Assembly (NCBI GenBank): GCA_007125165.1
Contig: SLDV01000018.1
Span: forward strand, 1 to 36,346
From: Geobacteraceae bacterium
Lineage (GTDB): Bacteria; Desulfobacterota; Desulfuromonadia; Desulfuromonadales; Geopsychrobacteraceae
DNA length: 36,346 nt
Direction: 5' to 3'
The stretch's first letter is position 1. Each line of letters begins with the position of its first letter. A program made the position numbers and the translations under genes. The notes below the pieces were generated by a model that saw only the letters and a program-made list of their open reading frames with translations, searched no databases and was not told the origin of the DNA. Shown in pieces: positions 27,756 to 34,322 of the stretch.

Positions 27756-27858
27756 TCCGGCGGGCTTTATTGGCCCAGTCAGAATTCAATGTGCTTGTTC
27801 GTTGTTCTGTTCCGGCTATTTAGTCTTTGTTGATATCACCTGTCACCAAGGAGTTCCT

Positions 27859-28293
27859 ATGAGTGAAGTTCCTGCCTCTCCGACTGAAAGAAGAACATTC
27901 CTGGGTATTATTCTGGCCGCCATCGGCGCTGTTGCTGCGGGCGGGTTCGGCTGGTCCATGTTTCGTTTCCTTTCACCCGTGGACCGGGGCGGAGAAGAAA
28001 GTCAGGTTCGTCTTGAGCGAACGTTGGTGGCTGTCGGTGGCGCCCATTTCTTTGCTTTTCAGGGCCGGCCGGCAGTGATTCTGCAACCCCGGGCGGGAGA
28101 ATATATTGCTTTAAACGCCGTATGTACTCATCTCGGTTGTATCGTTAAGTGGGTCGATGAATCACAGGAGTTTCTTTGCCCTTGCCATGCCGGTCGTTTT
28201 TCCTCTGCCGGACAGGTTCTGGGTGGTCCGCCGCCGCGAGCTCTTGCTACCTATCCGGTAACCCTCGACGGCGACGACATTCTGATCGGTTAA
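27859..28293 (+). CDS. Rieske [2Fe-2S] protein of a quinol:cytochrome c complex
   Basis: This is a 144-residue Rieske protein anchored by one N-terminal helix (about 15-36) behind RRTF. The anchor may double as a Tat-type signal (ERRTFL). Cluster ligands are C89 and H91 in CTHLGC, and C107 and H110 in CPCH; C94 and C109 form the disulfide. The GPPPRAL segment after the cluster is also typical. The chosen ATG has AAGGAG directly upstream. It passes electrons from quinol at the Qo site to cytochrome c. It is the first gene of a three-gene operon (11 bp to cytochrome b). Confidence 0.95.
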   Translation: MSEVPASPTERRTFLGIILAAIGAVAAGGFGWSMFRFLSPVDRGGEESQVRLERTLVAVGGAHFFAFQGRPAVILQPRAGEYIALNAVCTHLGCIVKWVDESQEFLCPCHAGRFSSAGQVLGGPPPRALATYPVTLDGDDILIG

Positions 28294-28304
28294 GGAGGCT
28301 GGCA

Positions 28305-29405
28305 ATGAATCTGGCAAAAGAAGCAATTGACTGGTTGGATCGACGCCTGGGCGTTCGCGAATTACTGCATAAGAACCTCGGTGGTTATCTGCTCCCGCGC
28401 AATATCAATATCTGGTACACCCTGGGCGCGGTACTTTTGACGATGTTTGTTCTGCAGTTCGTCACCGGCACCCTGTTGCTGGTCTACTATGTACCACACA
28501 CCGAGAAGGCCTTTGCCAGCGTTACCATGATCATGAACGAGATCCCCTACGGATGGCTGATTCGCTATCTGCATGTAGTCGGATCCAATCTGATCATCGT
28601 TTTTTTGCTGGCCCACATGCTGTCAGTTCTTTACATGGGAAGCTACAAACGCCCACGTGAGCTGACCTGGCTCTCGGGTTTTATTCTCTTTAACCTCGGG
28701 CTGGTGTTCTGCTTGACCGGCTATCTGCTGCCCTGGAGTCAACTTTCGTTCTGGGCAACGACTGTGGCAACGGATGCCGCCGGCGCCATACCGGTAGTCG
28801 GAGACCAGATTATCGCCTATCTGCGTGGCGGACCAACCGTTGGCGAAGCCACCCTGGGGCGTTTCTTTGCCCTGCATGTCATGGGCCTGCCGCTGGCTTT
28901 TCTGGTGCTGGTCGGATTTCACCTCTTTTGTGTACGCAGGGTCGGTATTTCCAAACCTCCATTTGGCGATGACTATCGTCCAACTGAAATGCCGCGGAGT
29001 TTCCACCATGATGAGCATCCTGACGGTGTGCCCTTTCATCCCAATTACACCATAAAAGACGGGGCGATGGTCTTTTTTGCTCTGGCTCTGCTGGTAACGA
29101 TCACTTTTTTCGCTCCCTGGCTCTTTATACCGCCGGACGCACTGGAGCCAGCCGATCCCTTCTTTACTCCACCCAATATCAAGCCGGAGTGGTATTTTCT
29201 CTGGGCTTATCAGACCCTGAAGATTTTCCCTAGCGAATTGTTGGGTCTGGCTTCTCAGGGCGTGGCTATGGGATTTCTGGCACTGCTGCCGTTTTTTGAC
29301 CGCGGTATTGAACGCCGACCGTCCAACCGACCCCTGTTTGTTACCCTCTACCTGCTGGGAATTCTGGTGTTTGTCGGCCTGTCAATGTGGGGGCACTACT
29401 CATGA
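28305..29405 (+). CDS. Cytochrome b (b6 and subunit IV fused) of a quinol oxidoreductase
   Basis: The start MNLAKEAIDWLDRRLG (366 residues) has TAAGGAGG upstream. A longer in-frame reading overlaps the Rieske gene and is rejected. Residues 1-215 align closely with cytochrome b6. Heme ligands H90/H104 and H191/H206 have the 14- and 15-residue spacing of b6 rather than the 14/14 spacing of mitochondrial-type cytochrome b. The C-terminal third resembles subunit IV and has the Qo motif PEWYFLWAYQ near residue 290. The b6 cysteine that binds heme ci is replaced by T39 (IWYTLG), so that extra heme is not expected. The stop overlaps the next start (ATGA). Confidence 0.94.
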   Translation: MNLAKEAIDWLDRRLGVRELLHKNLGGYLLPRNINIWYTLGAVLLTMFVLQFVTGTLLLVYYVPHTEKAFASVTMIMNEIPYGWLIRYLHVVGSNLIIVFLLAHMLSVLYMGSYKRPRELTWLSGFILFNLGLVFCLTGYLLPWSQLSFWATTVATDAAGAIPVVGDQIIAYLRGGPTVGEATLGRFFALHVMGLPLAFLVLVGFHLFCVRRVGISKPPFGDDYRPTEMPRSFHHDEHPDGVPFHPNYTIKDGAMVFFALALLVTITFFAPWLFIPPDALEPADPFFTPPNIKPEWYFLWAYQTLKIFPSELLGLASQGVAMGFLALLPFFDRGIERRPSNRPLFVTLYLLGILVFVGLSMWGHYS

Positions 29406-30205
29406 AAAAGATTTTCATAAGAGCAAACTTGCTGTTTTTTCTTCTGATTTTTGTCGGAACGCTGCCTGCTGCTGCCGTTACGGATGTCTGTATCGATTGT
29501 CATGGTGGACTTGCCGGTCAATTGGGGGAAATCCCAACGGCTGAATGGCAGACCAGTATCCATGCCCGTCATCGCATATCCTGTCATCATTGCCATGGTG
29601 GCGATCCTACCGATTACGTCAAGGCAATGACTGCCGAACGCGGTTTTGTGGGGGTTCCGGAACACTCCGAGGTTCCGGCCTTCTGTGGTCAATGTCATGT
29701 CGGCGTCGAGGAAGACTACTGGGAGAGCCTGCACGGTCAGGTTATCGATTTTGGTGGACCCAACTGTGTCACCTGTCATGAAAGTCACGCAGTTCAGGTA
29801 GCGACGATTGATCTGATCAATGAAATCAGTTGCTCCCGCTGTCACAGCTACGAAAAGCCGGCCCTGATCAAGGAGGAGATCAGCGCTACGGAAGCCATGC
29901 TAAGTCGTCTTGAAGCCTCCATTGCTTCCCTGTATCGGGTCGGGATCGATACCGGTCATCTGGAGGACGAACTATTCGCGACCCGCAACAGTTTCCGCCG
30001 CCTGTTCCACAGTGTTGACATCGACAAGATTCGTGCGGAAACAGCAGGCTTTGATGCCGATCTGGAGCAGACCAAAGCAACTATCGACGAGCTGGAAAAT
30101 ACCCTCGGCAAGCGTAAGATTGCCGGTGGCGCATTGGTGCTCTTGTTGCTTCTGGGCGGATGTATTGCTCTGCTTATCCGGCGTACCTATGAAGGCCACG
30201 AATAG
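29402..30205 (+). CDS. Membrane-anchored pentaheme cytochrome c of the Rieske/cytochrome b operon
   Basis: This 267-residue exported protein has a signal peptide (MKKIFIRANLLFFLLIFVGTL...AAA). It carries five CxxCH heme sites starting at C30, C61, C95, C122 and C144. After residue 155 it becomes a helical, coiled-coil-like stalk. It ends with a membrane helix (about 240-258) and a short basic tail. The start is the ATG overlapping the cytochrome b stop. By position it should be the electron acceptor from the Rieske protein, replacing cytochrome c1/f, and pass electrons to periplasmic multiheme carriers. The exact family name is uncertain. Confidence 0.92.
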   Translation: MKKIFIRANLLFFLLIFVGTLPAAAVTDVCIDCHGGLAGQLGEIPTAEWQTSIHARHRISCHHCHGGDPTDYVKAMTAERGFVGVPEHSEVPAFCGQCHVGVEEDYWESLHGQVIDFGGPNCVTCHESHAVQVATIDLINEISCSRCHSYEKPALIKEEISATEAMLSRLEASIASLYRVGIDTGHLEDELFATRNSFRRLFHSVDIDKIRAETAGFDADLEQTKATIDELENTLGKRKIAGGALVLLLLLGGCIALLIRRTYEGHE

Positions 30206-30231
30206 ACTCAGTGGCTGAGACAGAGGCAAAA

Positions 30232-30270
30232 ACAGGGGCAGTCACCGTTACGGTGGGTGCCCCTGTCTTA
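30232..30270 (+). terminator. Rho-independent terminator of the Rieske/cytochrome operon
   Basis: ACAGGGGCAGTCACCG at 30232-30247 pairs with CGGTGGGTGCCCCTGT at 30251-30266 (nearly perfect 16-bp stem, short TTA loop). It is followed by CTTATT. The T-run is weak but the stem is strong, and it lies 27 bp after the cytochrome stop. Confidence 0.75.
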
Positions 30271-30359
30271 TTAAATACAAGCATCGGCCTAACACTATTC
30301 CAATAGATTATCGGCAGTCTCGACAGCGTACCGGACAAATGCTGAAAGGAGAGCTGTCT

Positions 30360-30584
30360 ATGCCTGTCGCTGCGAGTCTCACAGAAACATCCTGTCAACT
30401 GAATATTGCCTGTCCTCTGTATGATAAACACAACCGGAGTTGCCAACAATCTTCGGCTCCTGCGTCCCTGAAAAGATCCTTGTGCCAAACTGATGAACAC
30501 GATTCCTGCCCGATTTATCTTGGTTACCTGTTACGTCACACACGCATGATACGTTGCGATAATGACTGGCTCGATGCCCGCTAA
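30360..30584 (+). CDS. Cys-rich 74-residue protein, function unknown
   Basis: I chose the ATG preceded by AAAGGAGAGCTGTCT. The product, starting MPVAASLTETSCQ, has seven cysteines (C12, C18, C28, C42, C50, C66 and none paired as CxxC) in the arrangement CPLYDK...C...C-x2-D-x4-CPIYL. I count six in those positions and see no signal peptide or membrane helix. Short proteins with the CP-x-Y and C-x2-D-x4-C pattern recur in deltaproteobacteria, by my recollection, and could bind a metal. It follows the cytochrome operon terminator, so it is probably a separate unit. Whether it is expressed is not certain. Confidence 0.55.
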   Translation: MPVAASLTETSCQLNIACPLYDKHNRSCQQSSAPASLKRSLCQTDEHDSCPIYLGYLLRHTRMIRCDNDWLDAR

Positions 30585-30630
30585 GCTCTTCACCAGCAAA
30601 AAAACAGGTTAAGAAGTTGTTAATTTTTTC

Positions 30631-30760
30631 CTGATTAGAACTAATCTTCCGTAGATGCAATCTTATCCCCTCTCCTTCAGGGAGAGGGCTAGGGTGAGGG
30701 GGTTTTCAGCTACCTTCTCCCCCCAGGAGAAGGGTTCAGGGGAAGATTGATGCTAATCAG
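30631..30760. repeat. Nested inverted-repeat element (MITE/REP-like)
   Basis: Several arms are nested around one centre. CTGATTAG (30631-30638) pairs with CTAATCAG (30753-30760). CAATCTTATCCCCT (30658-30671) pairs with AGGGGAAGATTG (30738-30749), apart from a two-base bulge. Inside are two short hairpins, CCCTCTCC/GGGAGAGGG and CCTTCTCC/GGAGAAGG. The GGGAGAGGGCTAGGGTGAGGG core resembles intergenic repeats seen in many proteobacterial genomes. There is no ORF. Confidence 0.7.
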
Positions 30761-31066
30761 TAATTTTTTTGTTCGGGTTGACAGGGTTTGTCTCTTCACA
30801 CTAGGCAGAAGGTTCAGCTCAATATCTTAATGGCGTGTATAAAAAAATCATATGAATGCCTTGTTTGTTTATATTCTATATAAATATCAAATGGTTAGCA
30901 TGTTGATGCGGGGCTGGAAAGGGTTTGTGAACTCCCTGGCTGTATGATTTGTCTATATACATTGGTAGTATAATCAAGAGGAATAAAACATCACCCAACC
31001 CTCTCACTGAAAATATAAATCAATACAATCAGATAGTTAGAAGGTTTCCTCGGGGTTGCTCCAAGT
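30761..31066. other. AT-rich intergenic stretch without a gene
   Basis: I see no credible coding region here on either strand. A TATAAT at 30969-30974 could be a -10 element, but no good -35 is present. The clearest regulatory signal is the -24/-12 type site just downstream. Confidence 0.5.
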
Positions 31067-31085
31067 ATTGGCATGCTCTCTGCTT
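31067..31085 (+). promoter_or_regulatory. Sigma-54 type (-24/-12) promoter candidate
   Basis: TTGGCATGCTCTCTGCTT has GG at 31070-31071 and GC at 31082-31083 with exactly 10 bases between. It differs from consensus TGGCACG-N4-TTGC at one base in each half. Transcription would start near 31095, about 47 bp before the first microprotein gene. No enhancer-binding protein gene lies nearby. Confidence 0.5.
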
Positions 31086-31141
31086 TATGACATGTCAACA
31101 ACAACACATGCTGATGATCAGCATCGTCATAGGAGGACGCC

Positions 31142-31369
31142 ATGAAAAATACTTTACGTAATTCCCTGATCGCCCTGTTGACCTTTACTTCTTCTGCTTT
31201 TGCTTCCGGGGCCGCTGGTACTGGTGAAGGTGGTTTGCTCGTTTCCTTGTTCCTCGGTTTCTTTGCACTGATCATTGTATTTCAATTGGTCCCCGCGACC
31301 CTGATGATGGTTGGTGTTCTCAGAGGGTTGCTCGGCCGTGACCGTGAAGCCGTAAAAGTGAAAAACTAA
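31142..31369 (+). CDS. Signal-peptide/one-TM microprotein A, function unknown
   Basis: The 75-residue product has a cleavable-looking signal peptide (MKNTLRNSLIALLTF...AFA) and a Gly-rich stretch. One hydrophobic helix follows (about 30-60, GGLLVSLFLGFFALIIVFQLVP), then a basic tail. ATAGGAGG precedes the ATG. The helix is clearly paralogous to the C-terminal 77 residues of the next ORF (20 of 34 aligned residues identical, shared GFxALIIVxQLVPA core). I do not recognise the family. The pair and their location ahead of a transporter remnant suggest a small accessory membrane subunit, which is inference. Confidence 0.75.
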   Translation: MKNTLRNSLIALLTFTSSAFASGAAGTGEGGLLVSLFLGFFALIIVFQLVPATLMMVGVLRGLLGRDREAVKVKN

Positions 31370-31399
31370 TCGTTGCTTGCTCACCAGAGGATAACGACC

Positions 31400-32047
31400 A
31401 TGCGTGGCTTACTGATTGCCAACAAAGACACCCAGGCTCGGAATCGCCTAGCGGATATGTTCAGTGCCGACCAATACAAGGTTTCGATGACGGATTCGGT
31501 TGCCAATGCTTTAGAGGTAATTATCAATAAAGAGATCCAGGTAGTGGTCCTCGACGGTCAGATAGACCAGTACAGCATGGCTCGGTTGGTGCCGTTGCTG
31601 AAAAAGTGTAACCGTCATCTGTCGATCATTCTGATCAGTGATGAGTTATCTCTGGAGTTGATGCGGCGTATTCGTCAGGAAGGAATTTTTTATCATGCAC
31701 TTAAAACCAGCGGAGTGGAAGATCGTGAAGAAATTCGTTGCGCTGTCCAGAGTGCCTTTACCAAATATGAGGAAGTGACTGCAACCGGCGCTTCCGGATC
31801 AAAGGAGAAAATTATGTTTAAAGCAAAATCCCTCATCTCAACTGTAGCCGTTATGTTTCTGCTTGCATCCCCTGCCTTTGCGGTTGATACTGCAGTGACC
31901 TACAGCAGTGGCTTGCTGGTGCTGCTGTTTGTCGGCTTCTGTGCTCTGATTATTGTTGCCCAGTTGGTGCCGGCGGTATTGGTTTTGCTCGGCATGACCC
32001 AGGCTGTCACCCAGAGTTCACGGAAAACGGCAACTGCTAAAAACTAA
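31400..32047 (+). CDS. Degenerate REC-domain protein read in frame into microprotein B
   Basis: The start MRGLLIANKDTQARNRL has CAGAGGA upstream. Residues 1-125 look like a receiver domain. D52 (VVVLDG) is in the phosphoacceptor position, S80 and K102 follow, but the usual acidic pair near residue 8 is N8-K9-D10, so phosphorylation may be weak or lost. There is no DNA-binding domain. No stop occurs before the 77-residue membrane microprotein at 31814. The frame continues through a linker (ATGASGSKEKI) into its signal peptide. It is either a REC-membrane fusion or, more likely, two overlapping products made from two starts. Confidence 0.7.
   Translation: MRGLLIANKDTQARNRLADMFSADQYKVSMTDSVANALEVIINKEIQVVVLDGQIDQYSMARLVPLLKKCNRHLSIILISDELSLELMRRIRQEGIFYHALKTSGVEDREEIRCAVQSAFTKYEEVTATGASGSKEKIMFKAKSLISTVAVMFLLASPAFAVDTAVTYSSGLLVLLFVGFCALIIVAQLVPAVLVLLGMTQAVTQSSRKTATAKN
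31814..32047 (+). CDS. Signal-peptide/one-TM microprotein B (internal start)
   Basis: An internal ATG preceded by AAAGGAGAAAATT (good Shine-Dalgarno, six to seven bases away) would give a 77-residue protein. It has a signal peptide (MFKAKSLISTVAVMFLLASPAFA) and a helix GLLVLLFVGFCALIIVAQLVPAVLVLL paralogous to microprotein A. A signal peptide in the middle of a longer protein makes little sense, so separate translation is favoured. It shares its stop codon with the REC reading frame. Function is unknown. Confidence 0.65.
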   Translation: MFKAKSLISTVAVMFLLASPAFAVDTAVTYSSGLLVLLFVGFCALIIVAQLVPAVLVLLGMTQAVTQSSRKTATAKN

Positions 32048-32073
32048 GCAACCAGAACCAAAACCGAAGTATC

Positions 32074-32107
32074 AACGGGGAGACTGCTATCAAGCAATCT
32101 CCCCGTT
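32074..32107 (+). terminator. Hairpin after the microprotein/REC genes, probable terminator
   Basis: AACGGGGAGA at 32074-32083 and TCTCCCCGTT at 32098-32107 form a perfect 10-bp stem, extended by TGC/GCA inside. The T-run after it is poor (GCCTTGTCT), so efficiency is uncertain. It lies 27 bp after the stop codon. Confidence 0.6.
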
Positions 32108-32140
32108 GCCTTGTCTGCCCGCAGAGCTGGCAAACAAGGC
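32108..32140. repeat. Inverted repeat at the edge of the MFS remnant
   Basis: GCCTTGTCTGCC (32108-32119) and GGCAAACAAGGC (32129-32140) are inverted repeats with one mismatch and a 9-base loop. It follows directly on the preceding hairpin, just before the truncated transporter. It may be a second terminator stem or a scar of the event that removed the transporter's 5' part. Confidence 0.45.
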
Positions 32141-32152
32141 AACCCCGCTTGA

Positions 32153-32395
32153 CGACCCCTGACCTATGCCTGGATCGGACCTTTTGTTGGTGCCTTGATT
32201 CGTCCGATCGGCGGCTGGCTAGCGGACAAACTTGGCGGCTCCATCGTCACTCAGATGATCGGTGATCAAGTTCTCAATGGTACTCCTGAAAACGCCATGT
32301 ATGCCTTTGCGGTTTTTTATATTCTGTATAATCTGTGTATGATTCTTAACTGGTGGTTTTATCTGCGCCGTGCGGCCTACGTGAAAAATCCGTGA
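32153..32395 (+). pseudogene. 3' remnant of a NarK-like MFS (nitrate/nitrite) transporter
   Basis: From 32153 the frame reads YAWIGPFVGALIRPIGGWLADKLGG and ends FYLRRAAYVKNP, about 80 residues. The GPxxGALxRPxGGWxxDxxGG signature is the one found in the C-terminal half of NarK-type nitrate/nitrite transporters. An in-frame TGA at 32150-32152 and no homology before it show that the N-terminal roughly five-sixths are missing. It cannot make a functional 12-TM carrier. The remaining part is still open and well conserved, which suggests a recent loss. Confidence 0.8.
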
Positions 32396-32437
32396 CAGGA
32401 TGTTGAAGCAGACAGTCTTTGCGAAAGGAAGGTACCC

Positions 32438-32872
32438 ATGACTAACCATGTCAAACAGGAACTTTGCGCCAGCATTGTTCAGCAAGCGCCTGATGCCATT
32501 CTGTTCTCCGACCGCGAGGGGATCATCCGGCTGTGGAATCGAGGGTGCGAGCTGGTGTTCGGTTTTACCGAAGCGGAGGCGCTGGGGCAGTCCCTCGACA
32601 TTATTATTCCGGAGAAGCTGCGGGCGCGCCATTGGGAAGGCTATTTCAAGGTGATGGAGACCGGTGTGTCCGCCTACGGCACCAAGCTGCTGTCGGTGCC
32701 GGCGCTACATAAAGATGGCCGTCAGCTCTCCTGCGCCTTTTCCATTGTCATGCTCAAGGATGAAAAGGGCACGCCGACCGGTGTCGCCTCGATCATGCGC
32801 GATGTCACGGATGCCTGGATGCGGGAGAAAACGCTGAAGGAGAAGATAGCCCAGCTGGAAAAGGGGGCATGA
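32438..32872 (+). CDS. Stand-alone PAS-domain protein
   Basis: The 144-residue product is almost entirely one PAS domain (SIVQQAPDAILFSDREGIIRLWNRGCELVFGFTEAEALG..., then HKDGRQLSCAFSIVMLKDEKGTPTGVASIMRDVT) with a short helical C-terminus. GAAAGGAAGG precedes the ATG. No kinase, cyclase or DNA-binding domain is attached, so it must act by interaction with another protein. The ligand (redox, gas, small molecule) cannot be told. It follows the NarK-like remnant by 43 bp, so it may once have been co-transcribed with that transporter. Confidence 0.85.
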   Translation: MTNHVKQELCASIVQQAPDAILFSDREGIIRLWNRGCELVFGFTEAEALGQSLDIIIPEKLRARHWEGYFKVMETGVSAYGTKLLSVPALHKDGRQLSCAFSIVMLKDEKGTPTGVASIMRDVTDAWMREKTLKEKIAQLEKGA

Positions 32873-33053
32873 TTACAGCATAATCATGTTTGTTGCGGGA
32901 CTTGGATGGGGTAATTCTAGTGTCTAGACTAAAAGCGGGCCTCAGATCATTTGCATGTTGATCGAAGTCTTGGACATTTTTTATGCATTACCAGAAATCC
33001 CAGCCTGGATCGCCGAGCGGGGATTTGGTGTTCTTATGCCGTAACCTGTGGCG

Positions 33054-33203
33054 CTAAAGGTGACGCTCAAAATCCATTCTCTGGTGCAATATCCTCATAA
33101 CGTCGATCCCATCATCAGCAAACTTAAAGAAGATAACGTGAGAACCCGTTCTTGATTTTCGGTAGCCTCTCCTCACGTCACCAATATCTACAGATTTTGT
33201 GGG
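33054..33203 (-). pseudogene. parE: Remnant of a ParE/RelE-superfamily toxin
   Basis: On the - strand about 49 residues ending SHVIFFKFADDGIDVMRILHQRMDFERHL match the C-terminal half of ParE toxins (RRGYRK, GSHVIFF, RILHQRMD.ERHL). The usual N-terminal half is absent: upstream the frame runs into the promoter region and antisense of the aldolase gene. No antitoxin gene is seen next to it. It is a broken toxin gene, not an active system. Confidence 0.75.
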
Positions 33204-33264
33204 GGCACTGGCTAAGAGCACAGTTGAACATTTTGAATGATCCGAGAGGGAAAGGAGAAAACTT

Positions 33265-34317
33265 ATGATGATCGATCGCATCGTTGAACTACTGGGAACA
33301 GAAAAAGAATTGCTGGAGTATACGTGCCAGGGCATCCCAAAGACCAACTTGCACCTTCCTGGCCCGGATTTCATTGAGCGCTCCTGGCTTGACTCGGACC
33401 GTCCCGTTTCTGTCCTGCGCAATTTGCGCTGGATGCATAACAATGGTCGTCTGGCCGGCAGTGGATATCTCTCTATTCTGCCGATTGACCAGGGGATCGA
33501 ACACTCAGGCGGTGCCTCTTTCGCGCCCAATCCGGAATATTTTGACCCGGACAAGATTGTGCAGCTTGCTCTGGAAGGAGGATGTAACGCTGTTGCTTCA
33601 ACAGCCGGTGTTCTGGGGGCGGTAGCACGCAAATACGCCCACCGCATCCCGTTCATCGTCAAACTTAACCATAACGAACTCCTCACTTACCCGAACATCT
33701 ACGATCAGACGCTCTTCGCCAGCGTGGAACGCGCGTTTGAGATGGGTGCTGTGGGGGTCGGTGCCACAATCTACTTCGGCTCTGATCAATCTCGGCGCCA
33801 GATTGAGGAGATTTCTGCGGTTTTTGAACGAGCTCATCAGCTGGGGATGTTTACTGTATTGTGGTGCTATCTGCGTAATTCAGTTTTTAAAAAAGATAAG
33901 GATTACCACGTTGCTGCTGATCTCACTGGACAGGCCAATCATCTGGGCGTCACGCTGCAAGCAGATATCATCAAACAGAAGCAACCGGAATGCAACGGCG
34001 GCTATCCTGCGCTGCAGTTTGGCAAGACGCACGAGTGGATCTACGGTGATCTGGTTCCCGAACACCCGATTGAATGGACACGTTATCAGGTAGTCAACTG
34101 TTATATGGGACGGGTGGGTCTCATCAATTCCGGGGGGGCCTCTACTGGCGAAGGAGATTTAGCCCAGGCAGTGCGTACTGCCGTCATCAATAAACGTGCC
34201 GGTGGTACCGGGCTCATCAGTGGACGCAAGGCCTTTCAACGACCAATGAAGGAAGGCATAGCGCTTCTGAATGCCATTCAAGATGTTTTTCTGTGCCCAG
34301 AGGTGACAGTAGCTTAG
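33265..34317 (+). CDS. fbaB: Class I fructose-bisphosphate aldolase, FbaB type
   Basis: The 350-residue protein matches E. coli FbaB along its whole length ([37 protein letters not shown]-like [63 protein letters not shown]). K237 in DIIKQK is the likely Schiff-base lysine, so no metal is needed. It cleaves or forms fructose-1,6-bisphosphate. AAAGGAG precedes the ATG by seven bases. It sits between a toxin remnant and a transposase remnant, so it may have been acquired. Whether another aldolase exists elsewhere cannot be seen. Confidence 0.94.
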   Translation: MMIDRIVELLGTEKELLEYTCQGIPKTNLHLPGPDFIERSWLDSDRPVSVLRNLRWMHNNGRLAGSGYLSILPIDQGIEHSGGASFAPNPEYFDPDKIVQLALEGGCNAVASTAGVLGAVARKYAHRIPFIVKLNHNELLTYPNIYDQTLFASVERAFEMGAVGVGATIYFGSDQSRRQIEEISAVFERAHQLGMFTVLWCYLRNSVFKKDKDYHVAADLTGQANHLGVTLQADIIKQKQPECNGGYPALQFGKTHEWIYGDLVPEHPIEWTRYQVVNCYMGRVGLINSGGASTGEGDLAQAVRTAVINKRAGGTGLISGRKAFQRPMKEGIALLNAIQDVFLCPEVTVA

Positions 34318-34322
34318 AAACA

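Noticed and set aside
27724-27858. Longer in-frame Rieske reading starting at 27724
   Set aside because: It adds 45 residues with no family match and overlaps the promoter region. The ATG at 27859 has a proper Shine-Dalgarno and gives the normal N-terminus.
27547-27858. tRNA or other structured RNA upstream of the Rieske operon
   Set aside because: No cloverleaf, CCA end or extended stem could be found on reading both strands.
30658-30749. CRISPR array
   Set aside because: The repeats here are nested inverted arms with one centre, not regular direct repeats with spacers, and no cas genes are present in the window.
31373-31399. Earlier in-frame start (27 bases upstream) for the REC protein
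   Set aside because: It would add MLAHQRITT with no family support and no better ribosome-binding site than the ATG at 31400.
33054-33686. 210-residue - strand ORF over the aldolase start
   Set aside because: Only the C-terminal part carries ParE-like sequence; the rest is antisense to fbaB and is a shadow.
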